A DNA stretch of 64,000 nucleotides. Origin: SIG480 sp045636865. Lineage in GTDB: Bacteria; Bacillota; Clostridia; Oscillospirales; JAAYXM01. Position numbers and translations under genes: made by a program. The stretch covers positions 18,792 to 82,791 of the forward strand of contig JAZTYJ010000023.1 in the NCBI GenBank assembly GCA_045636865.1. The letters are read 5' to 3'. The notes under the pieces are model-generated. The model made no database searches. It was not told where the DNA came from and saw nothing but the letters and a program-made list of their open reading frames with translations. Positions 17,305 through 25,868 of this stretch are shown one piece after another; the first letter of the stretch is position 1, and each line of letters opens with the position of its first letter.

Positions 17305-18309
17305 ATGAAAGTTGCAGTAATCGGCAGCGGTGGTTGGGGAACCGCTCTTGCAGTTATGCTTGCAAATAACGGACACGATATTGACCTTTGGTCTTTTGAA
17401 GATGCAGAGTATGAAAGACTCTCCCGTGACCGTGAAAACAAGATGTTTCTGCCGGGAGTCTACTTTCCGGATAATATCGATTGCACAACAGATATAAGTG
17501 TTGCAAAGGACGCAGAAGTAGTTGTTATGGCTGTTCCGTCATTCGCGGTAAGAGCTACGGCAAGAAAGCTTTCTGCCTATATAACCGACAATCACATAGT
17601 CGTGAATGTTGCAAAGGGAATTGAGAAAGATACATCTCTCCGCCTTTCTGAAATAATTGAAGAAGAATTGGCGGGCAAGGGAAAGATAGTTGTCTTGTCA
17701 GGCCCTTCTCATGCGGAAGAGGTTGGCAGAGGAGTTCCTACTGCAATAATAGCAACGTCAAAACACAAGGATGCGGCAGAGACCGTTCAGGATGTCTTTA
17801 TGAACGACCGCTTCAGAGTTTATGTAACTGACGATGTCGTCGGTGTTGAGCTTGGTGCCGCGCTTAAGAATGTTATGGCGCTTGCTGCAGGTGTTTGCGA
17901 TGGTCTCGGCCTAGGTGATAACGCAAAGGCGGCTCTTATGACGCGTGGCCTTGCAGAAATGATAAGGCTCGGACTTGCTCTCGGCGGAAAAGAGGAAACC
18001 TTCTCCGGTCTTGCCGGACTTGGCGACCTTATAGTTACTTGTATGTCGATGCATTCAAGAAATAGAAGAGCAGGAATCCTTATCGGTAAGGGACACTCGA
18101 TCGACGAGGCAATCAAGGAAGTAGGAGCCGTTGTAGAGGGTTATTATGCAACCCAGTCTGCAATGGAGCTTGCAAAGAAGGTTTCTGTAGAAATGCCGAT
18201 TACCGAAGAGGTATATAAGATTCTCTTTGAGAATGCAAATGCAGAAGAATCGCTTCTTCGCCTCATGCAGCGCGAAAAGAAGAGTGAAAGCGAAACTGCC
18301 TGGAAATAA
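17305..18309 (+). CDS. gpsA: NAD(P)H-dependent glycerol-3-phosphate dehydrogenase
   Basis: GpsA reduces dihydroxyacetone phosphate to glycerol 3-phosphate. The 334-residue protein starts with the dinucleotide motif GSGGWGTALA (about residues 7-16) and has LSGPSHAEEV (about 132-141), the catalytic-lysine region GAALKNVMALAAG (about 191-203) and the substrate motif SRNRRAGILIG. Its placement after plsY forms a short phospholipid-precursor unit. It has GAGGTG upstream of the ATG. Confidence 0.97.
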   Translation: MKVAVIGSGGWGTALAVMLANNGHDIDLWSFEDAEYERLSRDRENKMFLPGVYFPDNIDCTTDISVAKDAEVVVMAVPSFAVRATARKLSAYITDNHIVVNVAKGIEKDTSLRLSEIIEEELAGKGKIVVLSGPSHAEEVGRGVPTAIIATSKHKDAAETVQDVFMNDRFRVYVTDDVVGVELGAALKNVMALAAGVCDGLGLGDNAKAALMTRGLAEMIRLGLALGGKEETFSGLAGLGDLIVTCMSMHSRNRRAGILIGKGHSIDEAIKEVGAVVEGYYATQSAMELAKKVSVEMPITEEVYKILFENANAEESLLRLMQREKKSESETAWK

Positions 18310-18330
18310 AATCAAGTTCGGAGAAAAAAT

Positions 18331-19032
18331 ATGGAAGAACGTCTTCAAAAGATAATAGCGGCAAGCGGTATCTGCTCGCGACGCCGTGCAGAGGAATTAA
18401 TCAGCGCAGGTAAAGTGCGCGTTAACGGCGAAATCGTTGCGCTCGGTGATAAGGCAGATCCTGAAAATGATCTGATAGAGGTATCGGGGCGTGCCATTTC
18501 TTCGCCGCAGAAGTATTATATTATGCTCAACAAGCCACGCGGATATATCACGTCACTTGACGATGAAAAAGACAGAAAAACAGTCGACGAGCTTGTGGAT
18601 GTAGGAACGCGTGTTCACCCCGTAGGGCGTCTTGACTATAATTCCGAAGGGCTCCTTATTATGACGAATGACGGCTCTCTTACATACAGACTGACTCATC
18701 CGTCTCACGAGATTCCAAAGGGGTATATTGTTACCGTTCGCGGGCATCTTGAGGAGGCAATAACAACGCTCAAAGCATCTATCGAGATTGACGGGAGAAT
18801 GACCAAACCTGCTGATGTGTCAGTTCTTCGCGAAAATGCAGACGGCGGTCTTCTTCATATAACCATAAGAGAGGGCAGAAACCGCCAGATCCGACGAATG
18901 TGCGAAGCGGCAAATCTCCGCGTGCTTCGTCTTAAACGCGTAAGCATCGGCGATCTTGTACTTGACAAGCTCCCTGCAGGAAGATGGCGTCATCTTACTG
19001 AGAAGGAAATCAAATACTTAAAAAGTATATAA
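18331..19032 (+). CDS. rluB: 23S rRNA pseudouridine synthase, RluB/RsuA type
   Basis: The 233-residue protein has an N-terminal S4 RNA-binding domain (about residues 1-58, ASGICSRRRAEELISAGKV) followed by a RsuA/RluB-type pseudouridine synthase domain with the catalytic aspartate in GRLDYNSEGLL. It isomerises a uridine in the 23S rRNA (RluB acts at the helix 89 region in Escherichia coli). Which exact position is modified here is inferred. It ends at a strong bidirectional terminator. Confidence 0.9.
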   Translation: MEERLQKIIAASGICSRRRAEELISAGKVRVNGEIVALGDKADPENDLIEVSGRAISSPQKYYIMLNKPRGYITSLDDEKDRKTVDELVDVGTRVHPVGRLDYNSEGLLIMTNDGSLTYRLTHPSHEIPKGYIVTVRGHLEEAITTLKASIEIDGRMTKPADVSVLRENADGGLLHITIREGRNRQIRRMCEAANLRVLRLKRVSIGDLVLDKLPAGRWRHLTEKEIKYLKSI

Positions 19033-19064
19033 ACAAACACCCGACCTAAGGTCGGGTGTTTGTT
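19032..19064. terminator. Bidirectional terminator between rluB and the AI-2E permease gene
   Basis: A 15-bp perfect stem (AACAAACACCCGACC with its complement) closes a three-base TAA loop. The A-rich and T-rich arms give a U tract on both strands, so it can serve both convergent genes. Confidence 0.9.
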
Positions 19065-20234
19065 TTATCTGTAGTAACTTTTGGTTTCTGTCGGCAAATT
19101 CTTTTTCCTGAGGTTCTTTTCAAGCGCACTTTTTATGAGGACATAGATAACGGAGAATGTCGGAACTGCAAGCGCAACACCCGCAATGCCGAAGAATCCG
19201 CCTCCGAGGAGGATGGAGAAGATTACCCAGAATGAAGAAATTCCCGTTGTCTTGCCGACGATTTTTGGGCCAAGAAGATTTCCGTCTATCTGCTGAAGAA
19301 CAAATATCATAACAATAAACCAGATAACCTTTGTCGGCTGAACCATAAGAAGAATGAATGCGCTCGGTATTGCGCCGATGAACGGACCGATAAAGGGAAT
19401 AAAGTTTGTTACCATAACAACGATGCTGATGAGGAGTGCATACTCCATACCGAGGATATTCATGAAAATAAAGCAGATGATACCGACGATGATACAGTCA
19501 AGAATCTTACCTGTAATATAATTTCCGAAAGTTTCGTGCATGTTTCGTGCAAGTGCTGAAATCTTCGAAACTGTTTTTTGGGGGAGGATTGCATTGATTA
19601 CCTTCTTGGTCTGGGCAAGGAAAAGCTCTTTGCTGCTTAACATATATATAGAAATAATGAATCCGATTATAAAGTTTGAGATGCCTGAACCGACGGAAAC
19701 AGAAAAGTCGAGAAGCTTTGGTAGTGCTGCAGAAAAGTATTCGGTAAGTTTTTTGAAAAATTCCTGTGAAGAACCGAGGATTCCTTTGAAAATGTCGGGA
19801 TCAAGGTTGAAACGATTCGCAAAGCCTGTGAGAAATTCGTTGATGGATTTTACATACAAATCTGTATTTCTTGCGAGCTTTGTTACGCTGTCAACAAGTT
19901 GAGGAATGATTGAATATATAACGAGTGACAGGAGGAAGAATGTTATTATGAAGACCAAGGCGATAGAAATACCACGATTTATGCCGCTTTGCTTTTTAGC
20001 TTTCTTGAAGAGAAATCTGTTGAGAAATTTTTCGAAGGACACTACCGGTCCGGAAAGGAGGTAAGCGATTATGAAACCGATTATAAAAGGGGAGAGGATG
20101 GATGCTATGTTTGCAAAAAACGAGAAAAACTCTCCTAAATGTTTGAGCAGAAAATAGAATGTAATTGCAATAACCAAAACTATTGAGTTTGAAAAAATTC
20201 GGGAAGTCGTTTCTTCTGTGAATTTAAATTTCAT
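19065..20234 (-). CDS. AI-2E family transporter (YdiK/PerM superfamily)
   Basis: The 389-residue membrane protein has about seven to eight hydrophobic segments and the family's conserved late block with IPFIGPFIGAIPS and GNLLGPKIVGKTTGI. Members are annotated as AI-2 exporters or as small-molecule or ion permeases, and some Gram-positive ones are linked to sodium export or sporulation; the substrate here is unknown. The ATG at 20234 has GGAGG five bases before it and is preferred to the TTG at 20246, which lies inside that ribosome site. It has its own promoter. Confidence 0.85.
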   Translation of the reverse strand: MKFKFTEETTSRIFSNSIVLVIAITFYFLLKHLGEFFSFFANIASILSPFIIGFIIAYLLSGPVVSFEKFLNRFLFKKAKKQSGINRGISIALVFIITFFLLSLVIYSIIPQLVDSVTKLARNTDLYVKSINEFLTGFANRFNLDPDIFKGILGSSQEFFKKLTEYFSAALPKLLDFSVSVGSGISNFIIGFIISIYMLSSKELFLAQTKKVINAILPQKTVSKISALARNMHETFGNYITGKILDCIIVGIICFIFMNILGMEYALLISIVVMVTNFIPFIGPFIGAIPSAFILLMVQPTKVIWFIVMIFVLQQIDGNLLGPKIVGKTTGISSFWVIFSILLGGGFFGIAGVALAVPTFSVIYVLIKSALEKNLRKKNLPTETKSYYR

Positions 20235-20269
20235 GGTCTCCTCCAAAATCCTTTGTTGAAATATATTGA

Positions 20270-20298
20270 ATTATAACACAGTAAAGAAATTTTTACAA
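20270..20298 (-). promoter_or_regulatory. Sigma-A promoter of the AI-2E permease gene
   Basis: On the minus strand TTGTAA (20298-20293), a 17-base spacer and consensus TATAAT (20275-20270) lie 36 bases before the chosen start codon. Confidence 0.75.
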
Positions 20299-20312
20299 GT
20301 AAAATTCGATTA

Positions 20313-20340
20313 ACGGAAAGGCTTGATGCTGCATAGGATA
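20313..20340 (+). promoter_or_regulatory. Possible sigma-K-type promoter for the cysteine-rich peptide
   Basis: The sequence has AC (20313-20314), 17 bases, then CATAGGATA (20332-20340), matching the loose late mother-cell form AC-N16/17-CATAnnnTA. It lies 45 bases before the peptide's start codon. The consensus is short and matches by chance are common, so this is only a candidate. Confidence 0.35.
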
Positions 20341-20384
20341 TAGCGGACAAATGCTTGTCTCAAATTTTAAAAAGGAGCATTTTT

Positions 20385-20537
20385 ATGTGCATTTTTTCAA
20401 ATCTTTTCTGCTGTAACAGAAGAGGCAACTTAAGATCACATTGTCACCTTCGCACACGGATTGTCGATGCCGGTGGAAGAGATTCATGTGCCTGCCGGAG
20501 AAATTGCTGCGGATGTTGCTGCGACAGTGACTTTTAG
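20385..20537 (+). CDS. 50-residue cysteine-rich peptide
   Basis: The predicted product has 11 cysteines in 50 residues, ending with the cluster CACRRNCCGCCCDSDF, and is otherwise basic (eight arginines). The ATG at 20385 has AAGGAG eight bases upstream, a strong argument that it is translated. I do not recognise the family. Cysteine density of this kind occurs in metal-binding peptides and in spore coat or crust proteins that become cross-linked. The candidate sigma-K-type promoter upstream favours the second idea, but neither is shown. It is monocistronic: the next promoter starts 25 bases after its stop. Confidence 0.6.
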   Translation: MCIFSNLFCCNRRGNLRSHCHLRTRIVDAGGRDSCACRRNCCGCCCDSDF

Positions 20538-20561
20538 GTAGAGCTTTTGTGTAAAAAAATG

Positions 20562-20590
20562 TTGACTTTATGAGAAAATAGTGTTAACAT
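20562..20590 (+). promoter_or_regulatory. Sigma-A promoter of the T-box operon
   Basis: TTGACT (20562-20567), a 17-base spacer and TAACAT (20585-20590) place the transcript start near 20597, at the foot of T-box stem I. Confidence 0.8.
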
Positions 20591-20602
20591 TATAGTAATT
20601 AA

Positions 20603-20870
20603 AAATCACTTGAACACGATGATGAAATCAAGTACGTTCAGATGAACTCTCCCAGAGAGTCGCCGGTTGCTGTGAGGCGATGTGAGTCTTTGTGCGGAAT
20701 ACCTTTCGGAGTGGCTTTGCTGAAAGTTTTTCGATTAGGCAAAGACGGGAAAGCCCGATACAGCTTGAGGATCTGATTGGATTCGTTGAGGCTGCCGTGT
20801 GGCAGTAAATTGAGGTGGTACCACGGAATTTTTTTCGTCCTCTGCTTGAATAGGCAGAGGGCGTTTTTTG
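20603..20870 (+). promoter_or_regulatory. T-box leader, specifier UAC (tyrosine), with terminator
   Basis: All landmark elements of a T-box are present. Stem I has its GATGA kink-turn start (20620s), CAGAGAGTCGCCGG distal region and the specifier loop GGAATACC, with UAC at 20700-20702. The T-box proper is GAGGTGGTACCACGGA (20812-20827), whose UGGU can pair with an ACCA tRNA end. An intrinsic terminator follows: CCTCTGC (20839-20845) pairs with GCAGAGG (20854-20860) before TTTTTT. The antiterminator uses AGG and GAA against TTC and CCT of the terminator arm. Uncharged tRNA-Tyr should therefore permit transcription of the six genes downstream. The specifier assignment rests on alignment to the common GGAA-NNN arrangement; the base after it is C rather than the usual purine. 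Confidence 0.9.
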
Positions 20871-20902
20871 TTTTCTGCCGGAAAACGAAAAGGAGAGTTT
20901 TT

Positions 20903-22540
20903 ATGGTTATTATTGATTTGCTTGAAAAAAATGCAAGGCTTTACGGCTCGGAGGTTGCTCTTGTTGAGCTAAACCCATCGGAAGAGCGCGACAGCGTGAC
21001 AACCTGGTGGGACTTTAATCTTATTGAAAGTGCGGGAAAAGACGCGCCCTACCGCCGTGAGCTTACCTGGAAGGATTTTGACAGACGTGCCAACCGTTTT
21101 GCTAACCTTCTTCTCAGCCGCGGTTTGAAAAAAGGCACAAAAGTCGGCATACTTCTTATGAACTGTATCGAATGGCTTCCGATATATTTCGGTATTCTCA
21201 AAGCCGGTTGCATAGCTGTTCCGATGAATTTCAGATTTTCGGGTGATGAGATAGAATATTGTCTTAATCTCGCTGATGTTGAGGTTCTGGTTTTCGGTCC
21301 CGAATTTATAAGCAGAATGGACGGAGTTTACGATAAAGTCGAGAAAACCCACACCTTCTTTTATCTCGGAAAGGGTGGTCCGGACTATACGGAAGATTGT
21401 CTTGAACTTATGGGCTATTGTTCATCAAGTCAGCCGCCGATTGCACTTTCTGAAGAAGACCACGCAGCGATATACTTCTCATCCGGTACAACAGGATTCC
21501 CGAAAGCGATTTTACATAATCACAAATCACTCATCTCATCCTGCAAAACAGAACAGAATCACCACTCGCAGTCAAGAGATGACGTTTTCCTGTGCATTCC
21601 GCCGCTTTATCACACGGGTGCAAAGATGCATTGGTTTGGCTCGCTTCTTTCAGGAAGCCGCGCTGTGCTTCTTCGCGGAGTAAAGCCCGAGTGGATTTTG
21701 AGAGCAGTCACGGAGGAAAAGTGCACAATCGTCTGGCTTCTCGTTCCGTGGGCACAGGATTTGCTCGATGCAATTGAGTCTGGGCGTCTTGACATAAATC
21801 AGTACAGGCTTTCACAGTGGCGTCTTATGCACATCGGTGCACAGCCTGTTCCGCCGAGTCTCATTCACCGTTGGCTCAAGGTTTTTCCGCATCATAAGTA
21901 TGACACAAACTACGGTCTTTCAGAATCAATCGGACCCGGTTGCGTGCATCTCGGTGTTGAGAACGTTCACAAGGTCGGTGCGATTGGTAAGGCAGGCTTC
22001 GGCTGGGAAACAAAGATTGTTGACGAAAAAGGAAATGAAGTTGAGCGCGGAGACGTCGGTGAGCTCATAGTAAAGGGCGACGGTGTTATGCTTTGCTACT
22101 ATAAAAACCCCGATGCTACGAATGAAGTTTTAAAGGGTGAGTGGCTCTACACCGGTGATATGGCGCGCGAGGATGAAGACGGTTTTATCTATCTTGTAGA
22201 CAGAAAGAAAGATGTCGTCATTTCTGGTGGAGAGAACCTCTATCCGGTTCAGATTGAAGATTTCTTAAGAGCATATGACAAAATCAAAGACGTAGCAGTA
22301 ATCGGACTTCCGGATGCTCGTCTTGGTGAAATTTGTGCGGCGATAATCGAAATCAAAGAAGGCCTTTCGTGTACACAGGAAGAAATTGATGCTTTCTGCG
22401 AGAGCCTTCCGCGATACAAACGTCCGAAAAAGATTTTCTTCGATAAAGTTCCGAGAAACGCAACGGGTAAAATTGAAAAACCGGCGCTTCGTGAAAAATA
22501 TTGCCACGGACGCCTCGTAGAAGCGCAGATAACAGGTTAA
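20903..22540 (+). CDS. ANL-family acyl-CoA synthetase/ligase, first gene of T-box operon
   Basis: The 545-residue enzyme belongs to the adenylate-forming acyl-CoA ligase family: P-loop motif YFSSGTTGFPKA (about residues 194-205), adenine motif NYGLSES, hinge aspartate region YTGDMAREDEDGF, and the catalytic-lysine motif NATGKIEKP near the C-terminus. It should activate a carboxylic acid to an acyl-CoA with ATP. The substrate cannot be read from sequence; its position before a symporter and an aryl-pyruvate oxidoreductase suggests an aryl acid such as 4-hydroxyphenylacetate. ATG 20903 has AAGGAGAG upstream, 33 bases after the T-box terminator; a longer in-frame reading from 20777 would lie in the leader and is rejected. 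Confidence 0.88.
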   Translation: MVIIDLLEKNARLYGSEVALVELNPSEERDSVTTWWDFNLIESAGKDAPYRRELTWKDFDRRANRFANLLLSRGLKKGTKVGILLMNCIEWLPIYFGILKAGCIAVPMNFRFSGDEIEYCLNLADVEVLVFGPEFISRMDGVYDKVEKTHTFFYLGKGGPDYTEDCLELMGYCSSSQPPIALSEEDHAAIYFSSGTTGFPKAILHNHKSLISSCKTEQNHHSQSRDDVFLCIPPLYHTGAKMHWFGSLLSGSRAVLLRGVKPEWILRAVTEEKCTIVWLLVPWAQDLLDAIESGRLDINQYRLSQWRLMHIGAQPVPPSLIHRWLKVFPHHKYDTNYGLSESIGPGCVHLGVENVHKVGAIGKAGFGWETKIVDEKGNEVERGDVGELIVKGDGVMLCYYKNPDATNEVLKGEWLYTGDMAREDEDGFIYLVDRKKDVVISGGENLYPVQIEDFLRAYDKIKDVAVIGLPDARLGEICAAIIEIKEGLSCTQEEIDAFCESLPRYKRPKKIFFDKVPRNATGKIEKPALREKYCHGRLVEAQITG

Positions 22541-22555
22541 AAGGAGTGTATCAAC

Positions 22556-24115
22556 ATGTTTGATCTCGGTATAAAGTTAGCAATGGTCATAGTATTCTTC
22601 GGGATTATGATCGGTGTAGGTTTATACTGCCGCAAAAACTCAACAGATGTTGATGGTTTCGTTCTCGGAGGAAGAAGTGTAGGTCCGTGGCTCACGGCAT
22701 TTGCATACGGAACATCTTACTTCTCTGCGGTTGTTTTCGTAGGTTATGCAGGACAGTTTGGATGGAAGTACGGTATTGCAGCCACCTGGGCAGGTATCGG
22801 AAATGCACTTTTAGGTTCGCTCCTTGCTTGGGCGGTACTCGGAAGAAGAACTCGCATTATGACACAGCACCTAAAGAGTGCAACAATGCCGCAGTTTTTC
22901 GAGGCACGTTTTGCAAGCCGTTCTCTAAAGCTTGCATCATCAGCGATTATCTTTATTTTCCTCATTCCGTATACGGCATCACTTTTTAACGGTCTCAGCC
23001 GTCTTTTCGGAATGGCGTTTGACATCGACTATTCGGTTTGCGTAATTATTATGGCAATTCTTACTGCAATTTACGTTATTGCCGGCGGATATATGGCAAC
23101 TGCCATCAACGATTTTATTCAGGGTCTTATAATGCTTGTCGGAATCGTTGCAGTTATCTGGGCTGTTCTTGCAGGGCAGGGCGGTTTTATGGAGTCACTT
23201 GCAAAGCTTGGCGAGGTGAGTGATCCGACTGTTTCGGATGTTCCGGGCGTTTTTGCATCGTTCTTCGGACCTGATCCCATAAACCTTCTCGGTGTCGTTC
23301 TTCTCACATCTCTCGGCACGTGGGGACTTCCGCAGATGGTTCAGAAGTTCTATGCCATAAAGAGCGAAAAAGCTATAAACAAAGGAATGATTATTTCTAC
23401 TCTGTTTGCCTTGGTTGTAGCGGGAGGCTGTTACTTCCTCGGCGGTTTCGGTCGTCTCTTCTCGGATAAGATTGATATTGCGGCAGGCGGATACGATTCA
23501 ATAATACCGACGATGCTCTCAAGTCTTTCACCATTCCTTATTGCGGTTGTAATAGTGCTTGTTCTATCGGCGTCAATGTCAACTCTTTCATCGCTTGTTA
23601 TGACATCAAGCTCAACGCTTACGCTTGACTTCCTCAAGGATATCGTTAAGAAGGATATGAGCGAAAAGACACAGCTTTTCATAATCAGAGTTCTTATTGC
23701 CGTATTTATTGTAATTTCGGTAATTATTGCGATTGTTCAGCACAAATCAAACGTAAGCTTTATTGCACAGCTTATGGGCGTTTCCTGGGGTGCACTTGCA
23801 GGTGCGTTTCTTGCTCCGTTCCTTTATGGACTTTATTGGAAACGCGTTTCAAAGGCATCGGTCTGGGTCAGCTTTATTTTCTCAACGGTGGTTATGCTCG
23901 GAAATATGCTCGCAAAGGACATTTTTCCGCAGATCCTCAAGTCTCCGATCAACGCAGGTGCATTTTGCATGATAGCAGGTCTCGTTATAGTTCCTGTCGT
24001 ATCACTCTTTACAAGAGCACCCGATAAGTCGGTTACGGACAATGTGTTTTTATGTTATGATAAAAAAGTTCTTGTTTCGCAGAAGGATGCTATCGGCGAA
24101 ACAATAAGTGATTAG
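22556..24115 (+). CDS. Sodium:solute symporter (SSS family)
   Basis: The 519-residue protein has about 13 hydrophobic segments and the SSS family look, with GGRSVGPWLTAFAYGTSYFS (about residues 38-57) in the first transmembrane region and a conserved block around GLPQMVQKFYAIKSE (about 256-270). Members import amino acids, sugars, acetate, phenylacetate and other small acids with sodium. Lying 15 bases after an acyl-CoA ligase gene and 11 bases before iorA, it most likely imports the aryl acid used by the operon. That substrate is inference. Confidence 0.88.
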   Translation: MFDLGIKLAMVIVFFGIMIGVGLYCRKNSTDVDGFVLGGRSVGPWLTAFAYGTSYFSAVVFVGYAGQFGWKYGIAATWAGIGNALLGSLLAWAVLGRRTRIMTQHLKSATMPQFFEARFASRSLKLASSAIIFIFLIPYTASLFNGLSRLFGMAFDIDYSVCVIIMAILTAIYVIAGGYMATAINDFIQGLIMLVGIVAVIWAVLAGQGGFMESLAKLGEVSDPTVSDVPGVFASFFGPDPINLLGVVLLTSLGTWGLPQMVQKFYAIKSEKAINKGMIISTLFALVVAGGCYFLGGFGRLFSDKIDIAAGGYDSIIPTMLSSLSPFLIAVVIVLVLSASMSTLSSLVMTSSSTLTLDFLKDIVKKDMSEKTQLFIIRVLIAVFIVISVIIAIVQHKSNVSFIAQLMGVSWGALAGAFLAPFLYGLYWKRVSKASVWVSFIFSTVVMLGNMLAKDIFPQILKSPINAGAFCMIAGLVIVPVVSLFTRAPDKSVTDNVFLCYDKKVLVSQKDAIGETISD

Positions 24116-24126
24116 GAGGCAGAGAT

Positions 24127-25866
24127 ATGAAAAAACTTATGCTCGGAAACGAAGCGGTTGCAAGAGGTCTCTATGAGGCAGGCTGCAGCTTTGTTTCAAG
24201 CTATCCGGGAACACCGAGTACGGAAATCACGGAAGCAGTTGCAAAATACGATGAAATTTACGCGGAGTGGGCACCTAATGAAAAGGTAGCGATGGAAGCT
24301 GCTTTCGGTGCATGCCTTGCAGGAAAAAGAAGTTTCTGCGGAATGAAGCACGTTGGTCTTAACGTAGCGGCAGACCCACTCTTTACCATTGCATACACAG
24401 GTGTAAACGGCGGTATGGTTATCGGTGTTGCAGACGATCCGGGTATGCACAGCTCGCAGAATGAGCAGGATTCACGCCACTATGCAAAGGCATCAAAAAT
24501 CCCCATGCTTGAGCCGGCAGACTCTGCCGAGGCAGTAGCGTTTACAAAGCTTGCATTCGAGCTTTCGGAAAAGTTTGACACACCTGTTCTTCTTAAGATG
24601 TGCACGCGCGTCGCTCACTCGCAGAGCATCGTTGAGCCGGCAGACCGCGTAGAAGTAAAGAAAGACTATACAAAGAACGCACAGAAATACATTATGATGC
24701 CGGGTAATGCAAAGCTTCGTCATCCGATAGTAGAGGAGAGAACACTTGCACTTTCAGAGTATGCAGAGACTGCTCCGTGCAACGTCTTTGAGGACGGCAG
24801 TGATAAGAGCATCGGTATCATCACATCTTCGACATCTTATCAGTATGTAAAAGAGGTTCTTGGTGATAAGCATCCTGTGCTCAAGCTTGGTATGGTATGG
24901 CCGCTTCCGACAGAGAGCATCAAGAATCTTGCAAAGTCAGTTGATAAGCTCATTGTTGTTGAAGAGCTTGACGGCTTTATCGAGGAGCATTGCAAAAATC
25001 TCGGAATTGATGCAGCAGGAAAGGATATTTTCTCATGCATCGGCGAGCTCAGCCAGAATATTGTTTCGGAAAAGCTCGGAAATGGAGCAAAGGAAGGTGT
25101 TAAGCTTTCTGACAACATCCCGCCGAGACCTCCTGTTATGTGTGCAGGATGTCCCCACAGAGGCCTTTTCTATACTCTTGCAAAAAACAAAATTACGGTT
25201 ATGGGTGATATCGGCTGCTACACACTTGGTGCAGTACCTCCGCTTTCTGCACTTGATGCAACGATCTGTATGGGTGCATCAATTTCAGGTCTTCACGGCT
25301 TTAATAAGGCAAATGAAGGCGCAAGTGATGGAAAGAGCGTTGCAGTGATCGGCGATTCAACCTTTATGCATTCAGGCATGACAGGTCTTGTTAATATCGC
25401 ATATAACGGATCAAATTCAACGGTTATCATTCTTGATAACTCGATAACAGGTATGACGGGACATCAGCAGAATCCGACAACAGGTTACAACCTAAAGGGC
25501 GATCCTGCATCAAAGATTGACCTTGAAGCACTTTGCCGTGCGATGGGAATTAACAGAGTTTCGGTTGTTGACCCGTACAATCTCTCGGAGTGTGAAACTG
25601 TTTTAAAAGAAGAGCTTGCGGCAGAAGAGCCGTCAGTTATCATCTCACGCCGTCCGTGTGCACTTCTTAAATACGTTAAGCACAACAAACCGCTTGTTGT
25701 TGATGCCGATAAGTGCAAAAACTGTAAGATGTGCATGAAGATAGGTTGCCCTGCAATCAGCATTGAAAACGGCAAGGCAAAGATAGATAACACTCTCTGC
25801 ACCGGTTGCGGAGTATGTGAGCAGCTCTGTAAGTTTGATGCGCTTCATGCGCCGGAGGAGGTATAA
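24127..25866 (+). CDS. iorA: Indolepyruvate:ferredoxin oxidoreductase, alpha subunit
   Basis: IorA with IorB interconverts aryl-pyruvates and aryl-acetyl-CoA with CO2 and ferredoxin. The 579-residue protein starts with the pyrimidine-binding half (SSYPGTPSTEITEAV, about residues 20-34), has CAGCPHRG (about 339-346), the thiamine diphosphate motif GDSTFMHSG with the distal N in ILDNSITGMTGHQQNP, and two C-terminal 4Fe-4S motifs beginning at C530: CKNCKMCMKIGCP and CTGCGVCEQLC. All cofactor residues expected are present. It is in an operon with two acyl-CoA ligases and a tyrosine T-box, which favours the reductive carboxylation direction. Confidence 0.95.
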   Translation: MKKLMLGNEAVARGLYEAGCSFVSSYPGTPSTEITEAVAKYDEIYAEWAPNEKVAMEAAFGACLAGKRSFCGMKHVGLNVAADPLFTIAYTGVNGGMVIGVADDPGMHSSQNEQDSRHYAKASKIPMLEPADSAEAVAFTKLAFELSEKFDTPVLLKMCTRVAHSQSIVEPADRVEVKKDYTKNAQKYIMMPGNAKLRHPIVEERTLALSEYAETAPCNVFEDGSDKSIGIITSSTSYQYVKEVLGDKHPVLKLGMVWPLPTESIKNLAKSVDKLIVVEELDGFIEEHCKNLGIDAAGKDIFSCIGELSQNIVSEKLGNGAKEGVKLSDNIPPRPPVMCAGCPHRGLFYTLAKNKITVMGDIGCYTLGAVPPLSALDATICMGASISGLHGFNKANEGASDGKSVAVIGDSTFMHSGMTGLVNIAYNGSNSTVIILDNSITGMTGHQQNPTTGYNLKGDPASKIDLEALCRAMGINRVSVVDPYNLSECETVLKEELAAEEPSVIISRRPCALLKYVKHNKPLVVDADKCKNCKMCMKIGCPAISIENGKAKIDNTLCTGCGVCEQLCKFDALHAPEEV

Positions 25867-25868
25867 TA

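Noticed and set aside
20698..20703. Other specifier readings in the T-box (GAA, AAU, AUA, ACC)
   Set aside because: Pairing of the flanking helix puts GGAA before the codon as in common T-boxes, leaving UAC; the aryl-pyruvate genes downstream agree.
20777..20902. Longer in-frame N-terminus of the first acyl-CoA ligase
   Set aside because: It would be coded by the T-box antiterminator and terminator and has no ribosome site; ATG 20903 follows AAGGAGAG.
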